Of a DNA stretch of 64,000 nucleotides, positions 51,632 to 60,331 are shown one piece after another. A program made the position numbers and the translations under genes. The stretch lies in NCBI RefSeq assembly GCF_900104725.1, contig NZ_LT629758.1, forward strand, positions 7,588,001-7,652,000, given 5' to 3'. The stretch's first letter is position 1; the number at the start of each line of letters is the position of its first letter. A model generated the notes under the pieces. It ran no database searches. It had not been told where the DNA came from and was given only the letters and a program-made list of their open reading frames with translations. Source of the stretch: Actinoplanes derwentensis (lineage in GTDB: Bacteria; Actinomycetota; Actinomycetes; Mycobacteriales; Micromonosporaceae).

Positions 51632-51761
51632 GGGTACTCCCGTCATCGTGATGGGCTGTTCTCGTGCAATTCGGATCCTCCCCCATGTCATGGATCCGGC
51701 CGCGCGGGGGTACCCGAGAAGGCAACATGACGTGGGAGAAGACCACAGGAGGTGGGCACCG

Positions 51762-52331
51762 GTGTTCGAAACGATTCGCCGCCGTAACCGTAAGGCGCGC
51801 ATGCGCAACGAGCTCGGCCAGAGCGTGGATCACTTCAAGCGTGCGGCCACGATCGCGGCAGCCGAGACCAGCTCGACCGTCGCGCCCCGGATCAACGCGG
51901 CCCGGGACCGGGTCCAGCCGGCCGCCACCGCGGCCCGGGCCACCGCTTCGCAGAGCTGGGACAGCGCGCTCGCCGCGCTGACCACCGCTTCGGAGAGCGT
52001 CCGGCAGGCCGGCAAGACCACCAAGAAGGTGACTCGCAAGCAGCTCAAGGTCCAGGAGAAGCAGGCCCGCAAGCTGCAGCGGAAGGCGGAGAAGGTCACC
52101 GGCCGGAAGAAGAGCCGGGCCGGAAGGCTGGCCGGGTACGCGCTGCTCGGCACCGCGGTCGGCATCGGTGCCGCCTACGTCGCCCGCCGTCGCCGTGAGG
52201 CGCAGTGGGAGGAGTACGAGCCCACCACGCGGACCGGGACCGACGACGCCTCCTTCGACCCGATCGAGCCGACCGTCTACACCACGGCCAACGGCACCGC
52301 GACCGACCAGAACAAGCCTGACCCCCGGTAA
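51762..52331 (+). CDS. DUF5324-like protein with basic helical region
   Basis: 189 residues from a GTG at 51762 preceded by AGGAGG. The N-terminal half is helical (SVDHFKRAATIAAAETSSTVAPRIN, QSWDSALAALTTASESVRQAG), then a very basic Lys-rich stretch (about 105-130) and one hydrophobic segment (about 132-150, GYALLGTAVGIGAAYVARRRR). The layout matches DUF5324 proteins of actinomycetes, whose role is unknown. It converges with eccB, three bases between stops. Confidence 0.6.
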   Translation: MFETIRRRNRKARMRNELGQSVDHFKRAATIAAAETSSTVAPRINAARDRVQPAATAARATASQSWDSALAALTTASESVRQAGKTTKKVTRKQLKVQEKQARKLQRKAEKVTGRKKSRAGRLAGYALLGTAVGIGAAYVARRRREAQWEEYEPTTRTGTDDASFDPIEPTVYTTANGTATDQNKPDPR

Positions 52332-52334
52332 CTT

Positions 52335-53660
52335 CTACTGCCGGGCTGCCCGGACCGGGTCCAACGCGGGCCCGACCGGCAGATACGCGATCAGCTGAGC
52401 CGGGATCCGGGTGGGTTTCACACTCGCGTAACCGAGCCGGCTCAGCAGATCGCGGTCGGCCAGTGCGTATTGCACGCCAGTGTCGGTTATCACACTGACC
52501 GTGCCACTGCCGGCCGCTGCGTCCGGGGACGCGGCAGCCTCCACCACGGCACCCGCCCCGCGGGTGACCGCGATCAGATCGACCCGGGAGGTCCCGGCCG
52601 GTGCCACACCGGCCGGGATCTTCACGTTCACCCGGACGGTGTCGCCCGGTGCCGTCACACACGCTGTCGCCGGTGCCTCGGCCAGTGCCGGAACCGTGGT
52701 GGGCAGGCCCTCCGCGGCGGCGTTCAGCCCGGACTTCGAAGCGGGCAGGTCGAGGAACCGGGAACCGACCTGGAGCGGGGTGCCGCCGGCCTCGGTGGAC
52801 AGCAGCTTGGCCTGCATCTCGGTCAGCGGGGCGATGCCGTCGGCCAGCACCACGGCGAGGTTCGTGCCGTCGTCGGTGAGCACCCGGCCGACCTTGCGCC
52901 CGTCGATCACCGAGGTCTGCCCACGGCCCGGGACGGTGGGTGCGGCCAGGTCGGGACCGGCCGGGATCGCGTCGACCCAGGACGCCGAGACCTGCCAGGG
53001 GCGGTACCCGAACCAGCCGAGGGCGCGCACGATCGGATCGACCTGGCCGTCCGGCAGCAGGAAACGCTGCGAACCGAGAATCAGATGGGTACGCCCGGCG
53101 GTGTCCCGGACCAGGAGCCCGCCGGTGGCCGCCGCGCCTCCGGACGCTGCCGTGCCGACCAGCAGGGTGCTGCGCGGGCGACCGGCGGACGTGTCCGTGC
53201 AGACCGACCACGCCCCGCTGAGCAGGCTCTTCGCCGCCGGCAGGGAGTCCGGCGCGCCGGGGATGCCGAGCGGTGCGCCCAGCGGGACCTTCGCCAGCTT
53301 CTCGGCGGCCACGGTCTTCAGTTCGGGCGGGTTGCCGGTCGCCAACAGCAGGCCGGACGTGTAGTTGAGGACCGGATGCAGCTTGCCGTCGGACTCCAGG
53401 TACACGTACCGGGCACCGGTCTTCTTCTCCACCAGCACCGCGCTCTTGTCGGTCGCCTCGGCCATGGTGTTGCCGGTGAACAGCCCGTAGGCCGCGAAAC
53501 CACCGACTGCCAGGGCCGCGACCAGCAGACTGACCAGGGCGGTGGCACCGGCCCGGCGCAGCGGCGACCGTTGCGGGTCCGGGTCGTGAGAGACCAGTGC
53601 CGCGACTACACGCTGCACTGAGTACTGGTACGAGTGCAGCTCATCTTGACGTGACGGCAC
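52335..53660 (-). CDS. eccB: Type VII secretion protein EccB
   Basis: 441 residues. It opens MPSRQDELHSYQYSVQRVVAALV, the EccB hallmark, with one membrane helix at about 40-62. The periplasmic part contains four imperfect PGAPDSLPAAKSLL- and QAKLLSTEAGG-like repeats that form the R domains, plus the conserved LPAAxxLL pattern. EccB is the core membrane component of ESX channels. Notably no eccC, eccD, eccE, mycP or esx gene is nearby, so this copy is an orphan. Confidence 0.9.
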   Translation of the reverse strand: MPSRQDELHSYQYSVQRVVAALVSHDPDPQRSPLRRAGATALVSLLVAALAVGGFAAYGLFTGNTMAEATDKSAVLVEKKTGARYVYLESDGKLHPVLNYTSGLLLATGNPPELKTVAAEKLAKVPLGAPLGIPGAPDSLPAAKSLLSGAWSVCTDTSAGRPRSTLLVGTAASGGAAATGGLLVRDTAGRTHLILGSQRFLLPDGQVDPIVRALGWFGYRPWQVSASWVDAIPAGPDLAAPTVPGRGQTSVIDGRKVGRVLTDDGTNLAVVLADGIAPLTEMQAKLLSTEAGGTPLQVGSRFLDLPASKSGLNAAAEGLPTTVPALAEAPATACVTAPGDTVRVNVKIPAGVAPAGTSRVDLIAVTRGAGAVVEAAASPDAAAGSGTVSVITDTGVQYALADRDLLSRLGYASVKPTRIPAQLIAYLPVGPALDPVRAARQ

Positions 53661-53697
53661 CCCGACACCCTAGAGGGCCGGTCCCGATTCGTGGGGG

Positions 53698-54810
53698 TCA
53701 GAGCCAGCCGTTGCGGCGGAAAGCACGGTAGAGCAGCACGGTGACGAATGACAGGAGCGCGATCAGGGCCGGGTAGCCGTACTTCCAATCGGTCTCCGGC
53801 ATGTAGTCGAAGTTCATGCCGTAGACACCGGCGAACGCGGTCCAGACCGTGGCGATGGCCGCCCAGGACGCGATCTTGCGCATGTCGTTGTTCTGATCCA
53901 CGGTCACCTGCGCGAGGCGGGCCTGCAGGATCGAGTTGAGCAGGTCGTCGTAGGAGGAGACCTGTTCGACCGTCCGGGTCAGGTGGTCCTGCACGTCCCG
54001 GAAGTACCGCCGGATCTCCTTCGGCACCACACCTTGGCTGGACGTGATCGCCGCGAGTGGCCGCTGCAGCGGGACGACCGCCCGGCGGAACTCCACCAGC
54101 TCCCGTTTGAGCTGATAGACCTGCTGTATCGGGGCGATCCGATCCCGCGAGAAGACGCCCTCCTCGATGATGTCCAGATCGTCCTCGACCTCGTCGGCGA
54201 CCTCCAGGTAGTGGTCGACCACCCGGTCGGTCACCGCGTAGGCCACCGCCCACGGGCCCTGCTCCAGCAGCGCCGCCCGCTTCGTCTCCAGGTCGGCCCG
54301 GACCGGCGCCATCTCGGACGCGTCACCGTGCCGGACCGTGATGACGAAGTGCTCCCCGACGAAGATCATCATCTGGCCGGTCTCGACCACCTGGGAACTC
54401 TCGGTCAGCTCCTTGTGCGGCACGTACCGGGCGGTGCGCAGCACCAGGAAGTGCACCGAGCCGAACTGCTCCAGTTTGGGCCGCTGCTCGGCCTTGACCG
54501 CGTCCTCCACCGCCAGCTCGTGCAGGCCGTAGGTCTCCGCGATCCAGGCCATCTCCTCCGCCGACGGCTCGTGCAGGCCGAGCCAGACGAAGGCGCCGTC
54601 CCGGCTGCGGGCCTCGGCGAGCGCCTGATCCGGGGAGAAATCCCCCGGGGTGCGCTGTCCGCCCTGGTAGACGCCACAGTCCACCACCGACGACGGGGTG
54701 CCGGGGGCGTCCGCACCGGACGGCGCGTCACCGTTGTTGAGCAGGCCCCGCACCCGTGCCGCCCAGGCCACGCCGAGGGGCCGTCCCCGGGACCACGAAC
54801 GTTCCGTCAT
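53698..54810 (-). CDS. corA: CorA magnesium/cobalt transporter
   Basis: 370 residues. The C-terminal end has two helices with the selectivity signature YGMNFDYMPE between them and a basic tail. The soluble N-terminal domain (about 50-300) has WLGLHEPSAEEMAWIAETYGLHELAVEDAVK and the long stalk helix leading to RLAQVTVDQNNDMRK. Typical CorA, pentameric magnesium channel in the cytoplasmic membrane. Confidence 0.93.
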   Translation of the reverse strand: MTERSWSRGRPLGVAWAARVRGLLNNGDAPSGADAPGTPSSVVDCGVYQGGQRTPGDFSPDQALAEARSRDGAFVWLGLHEPSAEEMAWIAETYGLHELAVEDAVKAEQRPKLEQFGSVHFLVLRTARYVPHKELTESSQVVETGQMMIFVGEHFVITVRHGDASEMAPVRADLETKRAALLEQGPWAVAYAVTDRVVDHYLEVADEVEDDLDIIEEGVFSRDRIAPIQQVYQLKRELVEFRRAVVPLQRPLAAITSSQGVVPKEIRRYFRDVQDHLTRTVEQVSSYDDLLNSILQARLAQVTVDQNNDMRKIASWAAIATVWTAFAGVYGMNFDYMPETDWKYGYPALIALLSFVTVLLYRAFRRNGWL

Positions 54811-54880
54811 GCCAACCTCCCCCGGGACGACAAACCAATCGAGGCTACGCCCTCACCCGTCGGGGGTTCAGTGACAAGGC

Positions 54881-54913
54881 CCACCCGGCGCGAGGCATCC
54901 CCGCGCCGGGTGG
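54881..54913 (-). terminator. Hairpin terminator after the aminotransferase
   Basis: A perfect 12-bp stem (CCACCCGGCGCG / CGCGCCGGGTGG) with a nine-base loop starts 14 bases after the aminotransferase stop on the minus strand. Confidence 0.7.
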
Positions 54914-54926
54914 TGACGAAACCGGA

Positions 54927-56021
54927 TCAGGCCCGGATCTCCTCGATGGCGTCGGCGATCCGGCGCACACCCTCGTCGATCTGGTCCACGGTGACCGCTG
55001 AGAACGCCAGGCGCAGCGAGTTCCGGCCGCCCTCCAGCAGGAAGTCGCTGCCCTTGACGACCGCGACACCCTTCTTCATGGCCGCCGGGAAGAGCTTGTC
55101 CACGTCCACGTCCTCGGGCAGGTCGACCCAGAGGAAGTAGCCACCGTCCGGCTCGGTGAAGGTGGCACCGGGGAGGTGCTTGCGGATCGACTCGGCCAGC
55201 ACCTTGGCCCGTTCGCCCAGGGCGGCGCTGACCGTCCGGACCGACTTGTCGATGTCGCCGGAGACACAGAACTGGTGCACGATCGCCTCGGAGACCATGC
55301 CCGGGGAGATGTACAGGTTGGTGGCCTTCTTGGCGATCGCGTCGATCAGCGCGGCCGGGCCGACCAGGTAACCCACCCGGACGCCGGGGCAGACCGTCTT
55401 GGTGAAGCTGGAGGCGTGCACGACCAGGTTGTTGGTGTCCAGCGAGAGCATCGACGGCAGCGGCTCACCGCGGAAACGGATGTCGACGTACGGGTCGTCC
55501 TCGAAGATCAGGAACTCGTACTGCTCGGCCAGGGCCAGCAGCGCCTGCCGCTTCTCCGCGGAGAGCGTGAGGCCGGCCGGGTTCTGGTAGTTCGGGATGA
55601 TGTGCGCCAGCTTCGGCCGCACCCCCGACTCGAGGAGCGTGCGCAGCTCGTCGATGTCGATGCCGTCCGGCTGCAGCGTGACCTGGTGCACCTTGGCGCC
55701 CAGGTTCTGCAGGTTGAGCAGGGTCCGGTCGTAGGTCGGCTTCTCCACGATCACGTCGTCGCCGGGCTGCACCAGGTGGCCGAAGAGGAACGCGTCCGCC
55801 TGGAGCGAGCCGTTGGTCACGATGACCTGGTCGGCGGAGACGCCGTGCTTGTCGGCGATCCACTTCCGCAGCGGGAGGTAACCGACGGAGGTGCCGTAGG
55901 CGGTCACTCCGGCCGGATCGGCGTCGAACGCGCGCGCGGCGGCGGCCTTCAAACCCTCGACGTCGACGATGTCCAGCGACGGAGCTCCACGGGCGAACGA
56001 GATCAGCTGCTCAGCGGTCAT
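54927..56021 (-). CDS. PLP-dependent aminotransferase, fold type I (2-aminoadipate/LysN-like)
   Basis: 364 residues from the ATG at 56021. Fold-type I markers: TNGSLQADAFLFGHLVQPGD, IPNYQNPAGLTLSAEKRQ, FEDDPYVDIRFRG and the PLP lysine in HASSFTKTVCPGVRVGY. The group includes 2-aminoadipate and valine-type aminotransferases and, as a domain, MocR regulators; here there is no DNA-binding part. It is divergent from the polyol-phosphate operon by 125 bases and might share its regulation, but a direct link is unproven. Confidence 0.85.
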   Translation of the reverse strand: MTAEQLISFARGAPSLDIVDVEGLKAAAARAFDADPAGVTAYGTSVGYLPLRKWIADKHGVSADQVIVTNGSLQADAFLFGHLVQPGDDVIVEKPTYDRTLLNLQNLGAKVHQVTLQPDGIDIDELRTLLESGVRPKLAHIIPNYQNPAGLTLSAEKRQALLALAEQYEFLIFEDDPYVDIRFRGEPLPSMLSLDTNNLVVHASSFTKTVCPGVRVGYLVGPAALIDAIAKKATNLYISPGMVSEAIVHQFCVSGDIDKSVRTVSAALGERAKVLAESIRKHLPGATFTEPDGGYFLWVDLPEDVDVDKLFPAAMKKGVAVVKGSDFLLEGGRNSLRLAFSAVTVDQIDEGVRRIADAIEEIRA

Positions 56022-56145
56022 GGTCCCCAGCTTAGAAGCCGGGTCTATATCATTTTCGGTGCGCCCCTCGCGAGTCCTACGGATGGGACTGCTGCCGTTA
56101 TCCTCGCTGGGCACCCCTCTAACGCGCTTGGAAGGAACCACCCCC

Positions 56146-56877
56146 ATGATCGGATTGGTACTCGCCGCCGGGGCAGGGCGCCGACTGCGCCCATACACGG
56201 ACACCCTGCCGAAGGCCCTGGTCCCGGTGGACGGTGAGACCACGATCATGGACATCTCGCTCCGGAACCTCGCGGCAGCCGGGCTGTCCGAGGTCACCAT
56301 CGTCGTCGGCTACTGCGCCGGGGCGGTGGAGGAGCGCGTCGAAGGCTTCGAGCAGAAGTACGGCGTGAAGATCTCCCTGGTTCACAACGACAAGGCCGAG
56401 GAGTGGAACAACGCCTACTCCCTGTGGCTCGCCCGGGACCACTTCGCCCAGGGCGCGCTGATGGTGAACGGCGACACCGTGCACCCGGTCAGCGTCGAGC
56501 ACACTCTGCTGGCCAAGCGTGGCCCGAGCATCCTCCTCGCCATCGACAGCGTGAAGAAGCTCGCTGACGAGGAGATGAAGACCGTCTTCAATGAAGATGG
56601 ACAGCTGACCAAAATCACGAAGCTGATGGAGCCCTCCGAGGCCTTCGGCGAGTACATCGGCGCCAACATCATCGAGGCGTCCGCGGCCGGCAAACTGGCC
56701 GACGCGCTCAAGGCGACCTTCGAGAAGGACCCGAACCAGTTCTACGAGGACGGGTTCCAGCTCTACGCCGACCGGGGCAACGAGGTGCGGGCCGCGGAGA
56801 TCGGCACGGTCTCCTGGGTCGAGGTCGACAACCACGAGGACCTGGCGAAGGCCCGGGACATCGCATGCCACTACTAG
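56146..56877 (+). CDS. LicC/IPCT-like nucleotidyltransferase
   Basis: 243 residues from the ATG at 56146, with GAAGGAA upstream. The nucleotide-binding loop is LAAGAGRRLRPYTDTLPKAL (about 5-24), then the base-contacting EEWNNAYSLWLAR and GDTVHPVS (metal-binding Asp). This set (WNNxYSL) is characteristic of cytidylyltransferases for small alcohol phosphates such as LicC (phosphocholine) and inositol-1-phosphate cytidylyltransferase. It is the first gene of a three-gene operon and should make CDP-polyol or CDP-amino-alcohol for the third gene. Confidence 0.75.
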   Translation: MIGLVLAAGAGRRLRPYTDTLPKALVPVDGETTIMDISLRNLAAAGLSEVTIVVGYCAGAVEERVEGFEQKYGVKISLVHNDKAEEWNNAYSLWLARDHFAQGALMVNGDTVHPVSVEHTLLAKRGPSILLAIDSVKKLADEEMKTVFNEDGQLTKITKLMEPSEAFGEYIGANIIEASAAGKLADALKATFEKDPNQFYEDGFQLYADRGNEVRAAEIGTVSWVEVDNHEDLAKARDIACHY

Positions 56878-57926
56878 CCCGTAGCGTCCAGACCCCGCTG
56901 CACATCGAAGTGCGGCGGGGCGCGGTCGCCGACCTCGGCAAGATCCTCCAGGACGGGCGCATCTCGTCCGGCGGAGACGTCGCCGTGGTGGTCGGGCCCG
57001 GTCTCGGCGAGCAGATCGTCGACCTGCTGCGCCCCTCGCTGAACTCGGCCGAGGTCTTCGTCACCGGCGGCGGCACCCTGGACGCCGCTCTCGACCTGTC
57101 GGCCAAGCTGCGTCACGGTCACTACGACGCGGTGGTCGGCATCGGCGGGGGCAAGACCGTGGACACCGCAAAGTACGCGGCCAGCCGCTGGGGCCTGCCG
57201 ATGGTCTCGGTCGCGACCAGCCTGGCCAACGACGGCATCGCCTCCCCGGTCGCCAGCCTCGTCAACGACGGGATCAAAGGCTCGTACGGCGTGCACATCC
57301 CGTTCGGTGTGATCGTCGACCTGGACTTCGTCGAGAGCGGCCCGGACCGGGTCAACCGGGCCGGCATCGGTGACGTGGTCAGCAACATCAGCGCCCTCGC
57401 CGACTGGGAACTGGCTCGTGAGATCCGCGGCGAATCCGTCGACGGTCTCGCCGCGTCGCTGTCCCGGATGGGTGCCGAGGCGATCCTGTCGATGCCCGGC
57501 GACATGTCCGACGATGCGTTCGTCACGACCCTCGCCGAGGCGCTGATCTCCAGTGGCCTGGCGATGGCGGTGGCCGGCACCAGCATCCCGTGCAGCGGCG
57601 GCTGCCACGAGATCATGCACGCCATCGACTCGCTCTTCCCGGAGACCGCGTCGCACGGCGAGCTGGCCGGGATGGGCGCGCTGTTCTGCACGTTCCTGCG
57701 CGGCGACGAGCGGCGGCTCAAGCAGATGTCCGACACCCTGGCACGGCACCAGCTGCCGCGGACCCCGTCCGACGTGGGCCTCGACGCCGAGCAGTTCGTC
57801 CAGGTCATCCACTTCGCGCCGCGAACCCGCCCGGATCGTTACACCATCATCGAGCACCTCGCCCTGACGCCGGAGCAGATTCGGCAGAAGCTGGCCGAAT
57901 ACAACGATGTCCTCGCGACCCTCTGA
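56865..57926 (+). CDS. Glycerol-1-phosphate dehydrogenase-like enzyme (iron/zinc alcohol dehydrogenase family)
   Basis: 353 residues, starting inside the preceding gene by 13 bases. The nucleotide-binding segment is GIGGGKTVDTAKYAA (about 88-102); SLANDGIASPVASL supplies an aspartate, and GGCHEIMHAID and ASHGELAGMG two histidines that match the zinc ligands of sn-glycerol-1-phosphate dehydrogenase. It would reduce a keto-phosphate (dihydroxyacetone phosphate or a relative) to a polyol phosphate, the substrate for the cytidylyltransferase. AraM-like and inosose-type members cannot be excluded. Confidence 0.75.
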   Translation: MPLLARSVQTPLHIEVRRGAVADLGKILQDGRISSGGDVAVVVGPGLGEQIVDLLRPSLNSAEVFVTGGGTLDAALDLSAKLRHGHYDAVVGIGGGKTVDTAKYAASRWGLPMVSVATSLANDGIASPVASLVNDGIKGSYGVHIPFGVIVDLDFVESGPDRVNRAGIGDVVSNISALADWELAREIRGESVDGLAASLSRMGAEAILSMPGDMSDDAFVTTLAEALISSGLAMAVAGTSIPCSGGCHEIMHAIDSLFPETASHGELAGMGALFCTFLRGDERRLKQMSDTLARHQLPRTPSDVGLDAEQFVQVIHFAPRTRPDRYTIIEHLALTPEQIRQKLAEYNDVLATL

Positions 57927-58854
57927 CCACGGACGCGGCCCCGGCCACCCGGACGGCCAGCCGCTGACCAGCACCCGAATCGACGGCCCACCCGGGTCAT
58001 CGTCGCCCGCACCTGGCTCCGGCGGCTCCGGCTCACCAGGCTCCGGGGCGCCCGGTTTCGGGTCACCGGCCGCCGGTTCGGCCACGCCCGGCGGTGCGGC
58101 CGGTTCCGGTTCGCCCGCGCCAGGCGGCCCGGCGTCCGGCAGACCCCACGGCGGCGGTACGCCCACCGCAGCCGACTACTACGCGGTCAACCGTGGTGGT
58201 GGCCTGTTCAGCGAGGCGATCAGCCAGCGCCTCGCCTCCCGGATCGCGGTCTTCGCCCACAAACACCGCCTCACCCCGACCGTGCTCAGCGTTTTCAACC
58301 TGGGCATCGGCGTCCTGACGTCGTTCATCGTCATCGCCGCCGCCGGCCCGGTCGCTGAAGGCTGGGTCTGGGGCCCGCTGATCGGCCTGATCGCTCTGGT
58401 CGGCTGGCAGGCGGCGTACGCCTTCGACTGCTCCGACGGCCAGCTGGCGCGGGTCACCGGCCAGTCCAGCCCGGCCGGCGGCCGTCTGGACGTGCTCTGT
58501 GACGTCGCGGTCCAGATATCGCTGGTGGCCGCCCTGGCCGCCACCGCCGCAGCTCAGGAGCCGGCTACCCCTGCCTGGTTGCTCGCGGCTTTCGCCGCCA
58601 CCTGGATGGTCAACCTGGTCACGTCGGTGATGCAGTCCGGCGCCCAGGCGTCGAGCATGGTCACCAGCACGTCGCTGCCGGTCCGGGTGGTCAAGCTGGT
58701 CCGCGACTACGGAGCGGTGATCGCCCTGGCCGGCGTGGTCCTGCTGGTCGCCCCGCAGCTGGCGGTCTGGTTCGTCGGCCTCTTCACACTGGTCAATGGC
58801 GGCTTCCTGGCGGCGTCGATCGCGTTCACCGGCCGAGCGGCTCTGAACCCGTAA
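57907..58854 (+). CDS. CDP-alcohol phosphatidyltransferase family protein
   Basis: 315 residues, overlapping the dehydrogenase by 20 bases. A 75-residue Gly/Pro/Ser-rich N-terminus is unusual for the family. Six helices follow, with the full motif D-x2-DG-x2-AR-x8-G-x3-D-x3-D read from DCSDGQLARV through GGRLDVLCD. The family joins a CDP-activated alcohol to another alcohol with release of CMP in the membrane. Here the neighbouring genes would supply the CDP-activated polyol; the acceptor lipid or sugar is unknown. Confidence 0.85.
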   Translation: MSSRPSDHGRGPGHPDGQPLTSTRIDGPPGSSSPAPGSGGSGSPGSGAPGFGSPAAGSATPGGAAGSGSPAPGGPASGRPHGGGTPTAADYYAVNRGGGLFSEAISQRLASRIAVFAHKHRLTPTVLSVFNLGIGVLTSFIVIAAAGPVAEGWVWGPLIGLIALVGWQAAYAFDCSDGQLARVTGQSSPAGGRLDVLCDVAVQISLVAALAATAAAQEPATPAWLLAAFAATWMVNLVTSVMQSGAQASSMVTSTSLPVRVVKLVRDYGAVIALAGVVLLVAPQLAVWFVGLFTLVNGGFLAASIAFTGRAALNP

Positions 58855-58877
58855 ACCTCGCCTCACCCACGCGTGCC

Positions 58878-58906
58878 GAGTTGGGGTGCAGCCCGCACCC
58901 CAACTC
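58878..58906. terminator. 12-bp hairpin after the polyol-phosphate operon
   Basis: GAGTTGGGGTGC / GCACCCCAACTC pair perfectly around a five-base loop, 24 bases after the last stop of the operon. The gap to the convergent glycosyltransferase is 277 bases and I see no gene in it. Confidence 0.6.
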
Positions 58907-58929
58907 ACCACACGTCAGCGGTCCCCGCC

Positions 58930-58976
58930 GTGCGTGCCGACTTGGGGTTCGGATCGAACCCCAAGTCGGCACGCAC
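58930..58976. terminator. Perfect 22-bp hairpin with three-base loop
   Basis: Arms 58930-58951 and 58955-58976 are exact reverse complements around GAT. The core (GACTTGGGGTTCG) is close to the hairpin just before it and to the one at 26.9 kb. Located between convergent genes, it can serve the minus-strand glycosyltransferase and back up the operon terminator. Confidence 0.7.
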
Positions 58977-59131
58977 CGCACTGGTCCTGGCCTTGCGGCG
59001 ATTCCGCCTCGGCGCGCGGACCGCTTCCGCCCGGCGGTCGCGGGGGGACCTCGCTCTTCGCCTGCCTCGCGTCGTAGCTACGGGAGGTGTCTAAATGGCA
59101 GGATTTGTAGGCGTACCAGCGCGAATTGGTT

Positions 59132-60307
59132 TTATCGGTTGACGTGTTGGGACATTTCCGCATAAATGGAGATCAAGCGGGGGGTCAGGACGTCGGGGTG
59201 GAAGTGTTGCCGGTAGCGGGCTCGGGCCGCGGTGGCCGCCAGGGGGGCGCCGGCGCGGGCTGACGGGAGTGCTGCCGCCAAGGACTCCGGGTCGGGTGCT
59301 GAGAGCCAGCCGGCGGCTTCCGGGCCGGTGCCGATCATGTAGGGGATGCCGCCGACGGCGGTGCCCAGGACCGCGCGGCCGGAGGACATCGCCTCCAGGA
59401 TCACCGTGGGGAGTACGTCCTCCCAGGTGGGGACCGCGATCACCACAGCTGAGGCGCGGCGGGCGGCGATCATGCCGGCCCGGTCCAGAGGGCCCAGATA
59501 GGTGACGTCGGAGCGTTCGGCGGCTGCCTGCTCGGCCAGCGGGCGCAGCTCGCCGTCACCGGCGATGCGCAGTGGGCCGAGGCTGCCGTCAGGGTGCCGG
59601 CGCCAGGCGTCGAGCAGCAGGCTCAGGCCCTTCTCGGGGGAGAGCCGGGCGCCGTAGAGGAATCCGTCACCGAGGGGTTCGGGGGCGCCGGGGTCGGGCA
59701 GACCGTTCGGCTTGATCACGATCCGGTCGGCGGGGATGCCGTAGTCGGTCAGGTGCGCGGCGATCTTGTCGGTGAGCGCGATGTACCGATCCACCGAACG
59801 CCACGTCGGCCGGTGCACGGCCAGGGTGGTCGCCATGATCGCGCTCTGCGCGGCGGAACCCCGGTAGCAGCGGTTGCGGATCGCCGGCCAGCCCAGCAGT
59901 TTGCCCTGGCAGTCGTGGCAGTTGTGGCCGTCCCGGAAGTAGAGCCCGGACGAACAGACCTGCCGGTAGTTGTGCACGGTCTGCACCACCGGGACACCGT
60001 GCGCGTGCGCGGTGCGAATGACCCAGGGCGAGAGCAGCGGGTACGGGTTGTGCAGGTGCAACGCGTCCGGCCGTTCCTCCTTCAGCAACGCCGACAGGTC
60101 CCGTTGCGCGTCGACTCCGTAGACCGGCGAGATCGGCAGCAGCACCTTGCGGGCCGCCGACATCTCCGCGATCGAGTCGGAACTGCGCTGAAACGGCACG
60201 ACTTCGACGCCGGACTCCCGGAGCTGACCGATCTCGGTGTCGACGATGACGTTCTCGCCGGACGGGATCGCCTCGCGGTACCGGTTGTGCGCTACCACCA
60301 CCTTCAT
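59132..60307 (-). CDS. Family 4 glycosyltransferase
   Basis: 391 residues. The N-terminal domain has VVAHNRYREAIPSGENVIVDTEIGQLR and HLHNPYPLLSP; an inserted cysteine-bearing loop (CSSGLYFRDGHNCHDCQGK, CYRGS) resembles that of actinobacterial GT4 enzymes. The C-terminal GT-B domain gives GARLSPEKGLSLLLDAW and the E-x7-E motif in EDVLPTVILEAM, for a retaining nucleotide-sugar enzyme. It starts 24 bases from the Fpg gene and precedes a polysaccharide-type locus. Acceptor unknown. Confidence 0.85.
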   Translation of the reverse strand: MKVVVAHNRYREAIPSGENVIVDTEIGQLRESGVEVVPFQRSSDSIAEMSAARKVLLPISPVYGVDAQRDLSALLKEERPDALHLHNPYPLLSPWVIRTAHAHGVPVVQTVHNYRQVCSSGLYFRDGHNCHDCQGKLLGWPAIRNRCYRGSAAQSAIMATTLAVHRPTWRSVDRYIALTDKIAAHLTDYGIPADRIVIKPNGLPDPGAPEPLGDGFLYGARLSPEKGLSLLLDAWRRHPDGSLGPLRIAGDGELRPLAEQAAAERSDVTYLGPLDRAGMIAARRASAVVIAVPTWEDVLPTVILEAMSSGRAVLGTAVGGIPYMIGTGPEAAGWLSAPDPESLAAALPSARAGAPLAATAARARYRQHFHPDVLTPRLISIYAEMSQHVNR

Positions 60308-60331
60308 GGCGCGAAACGCTACCGTGAACGG

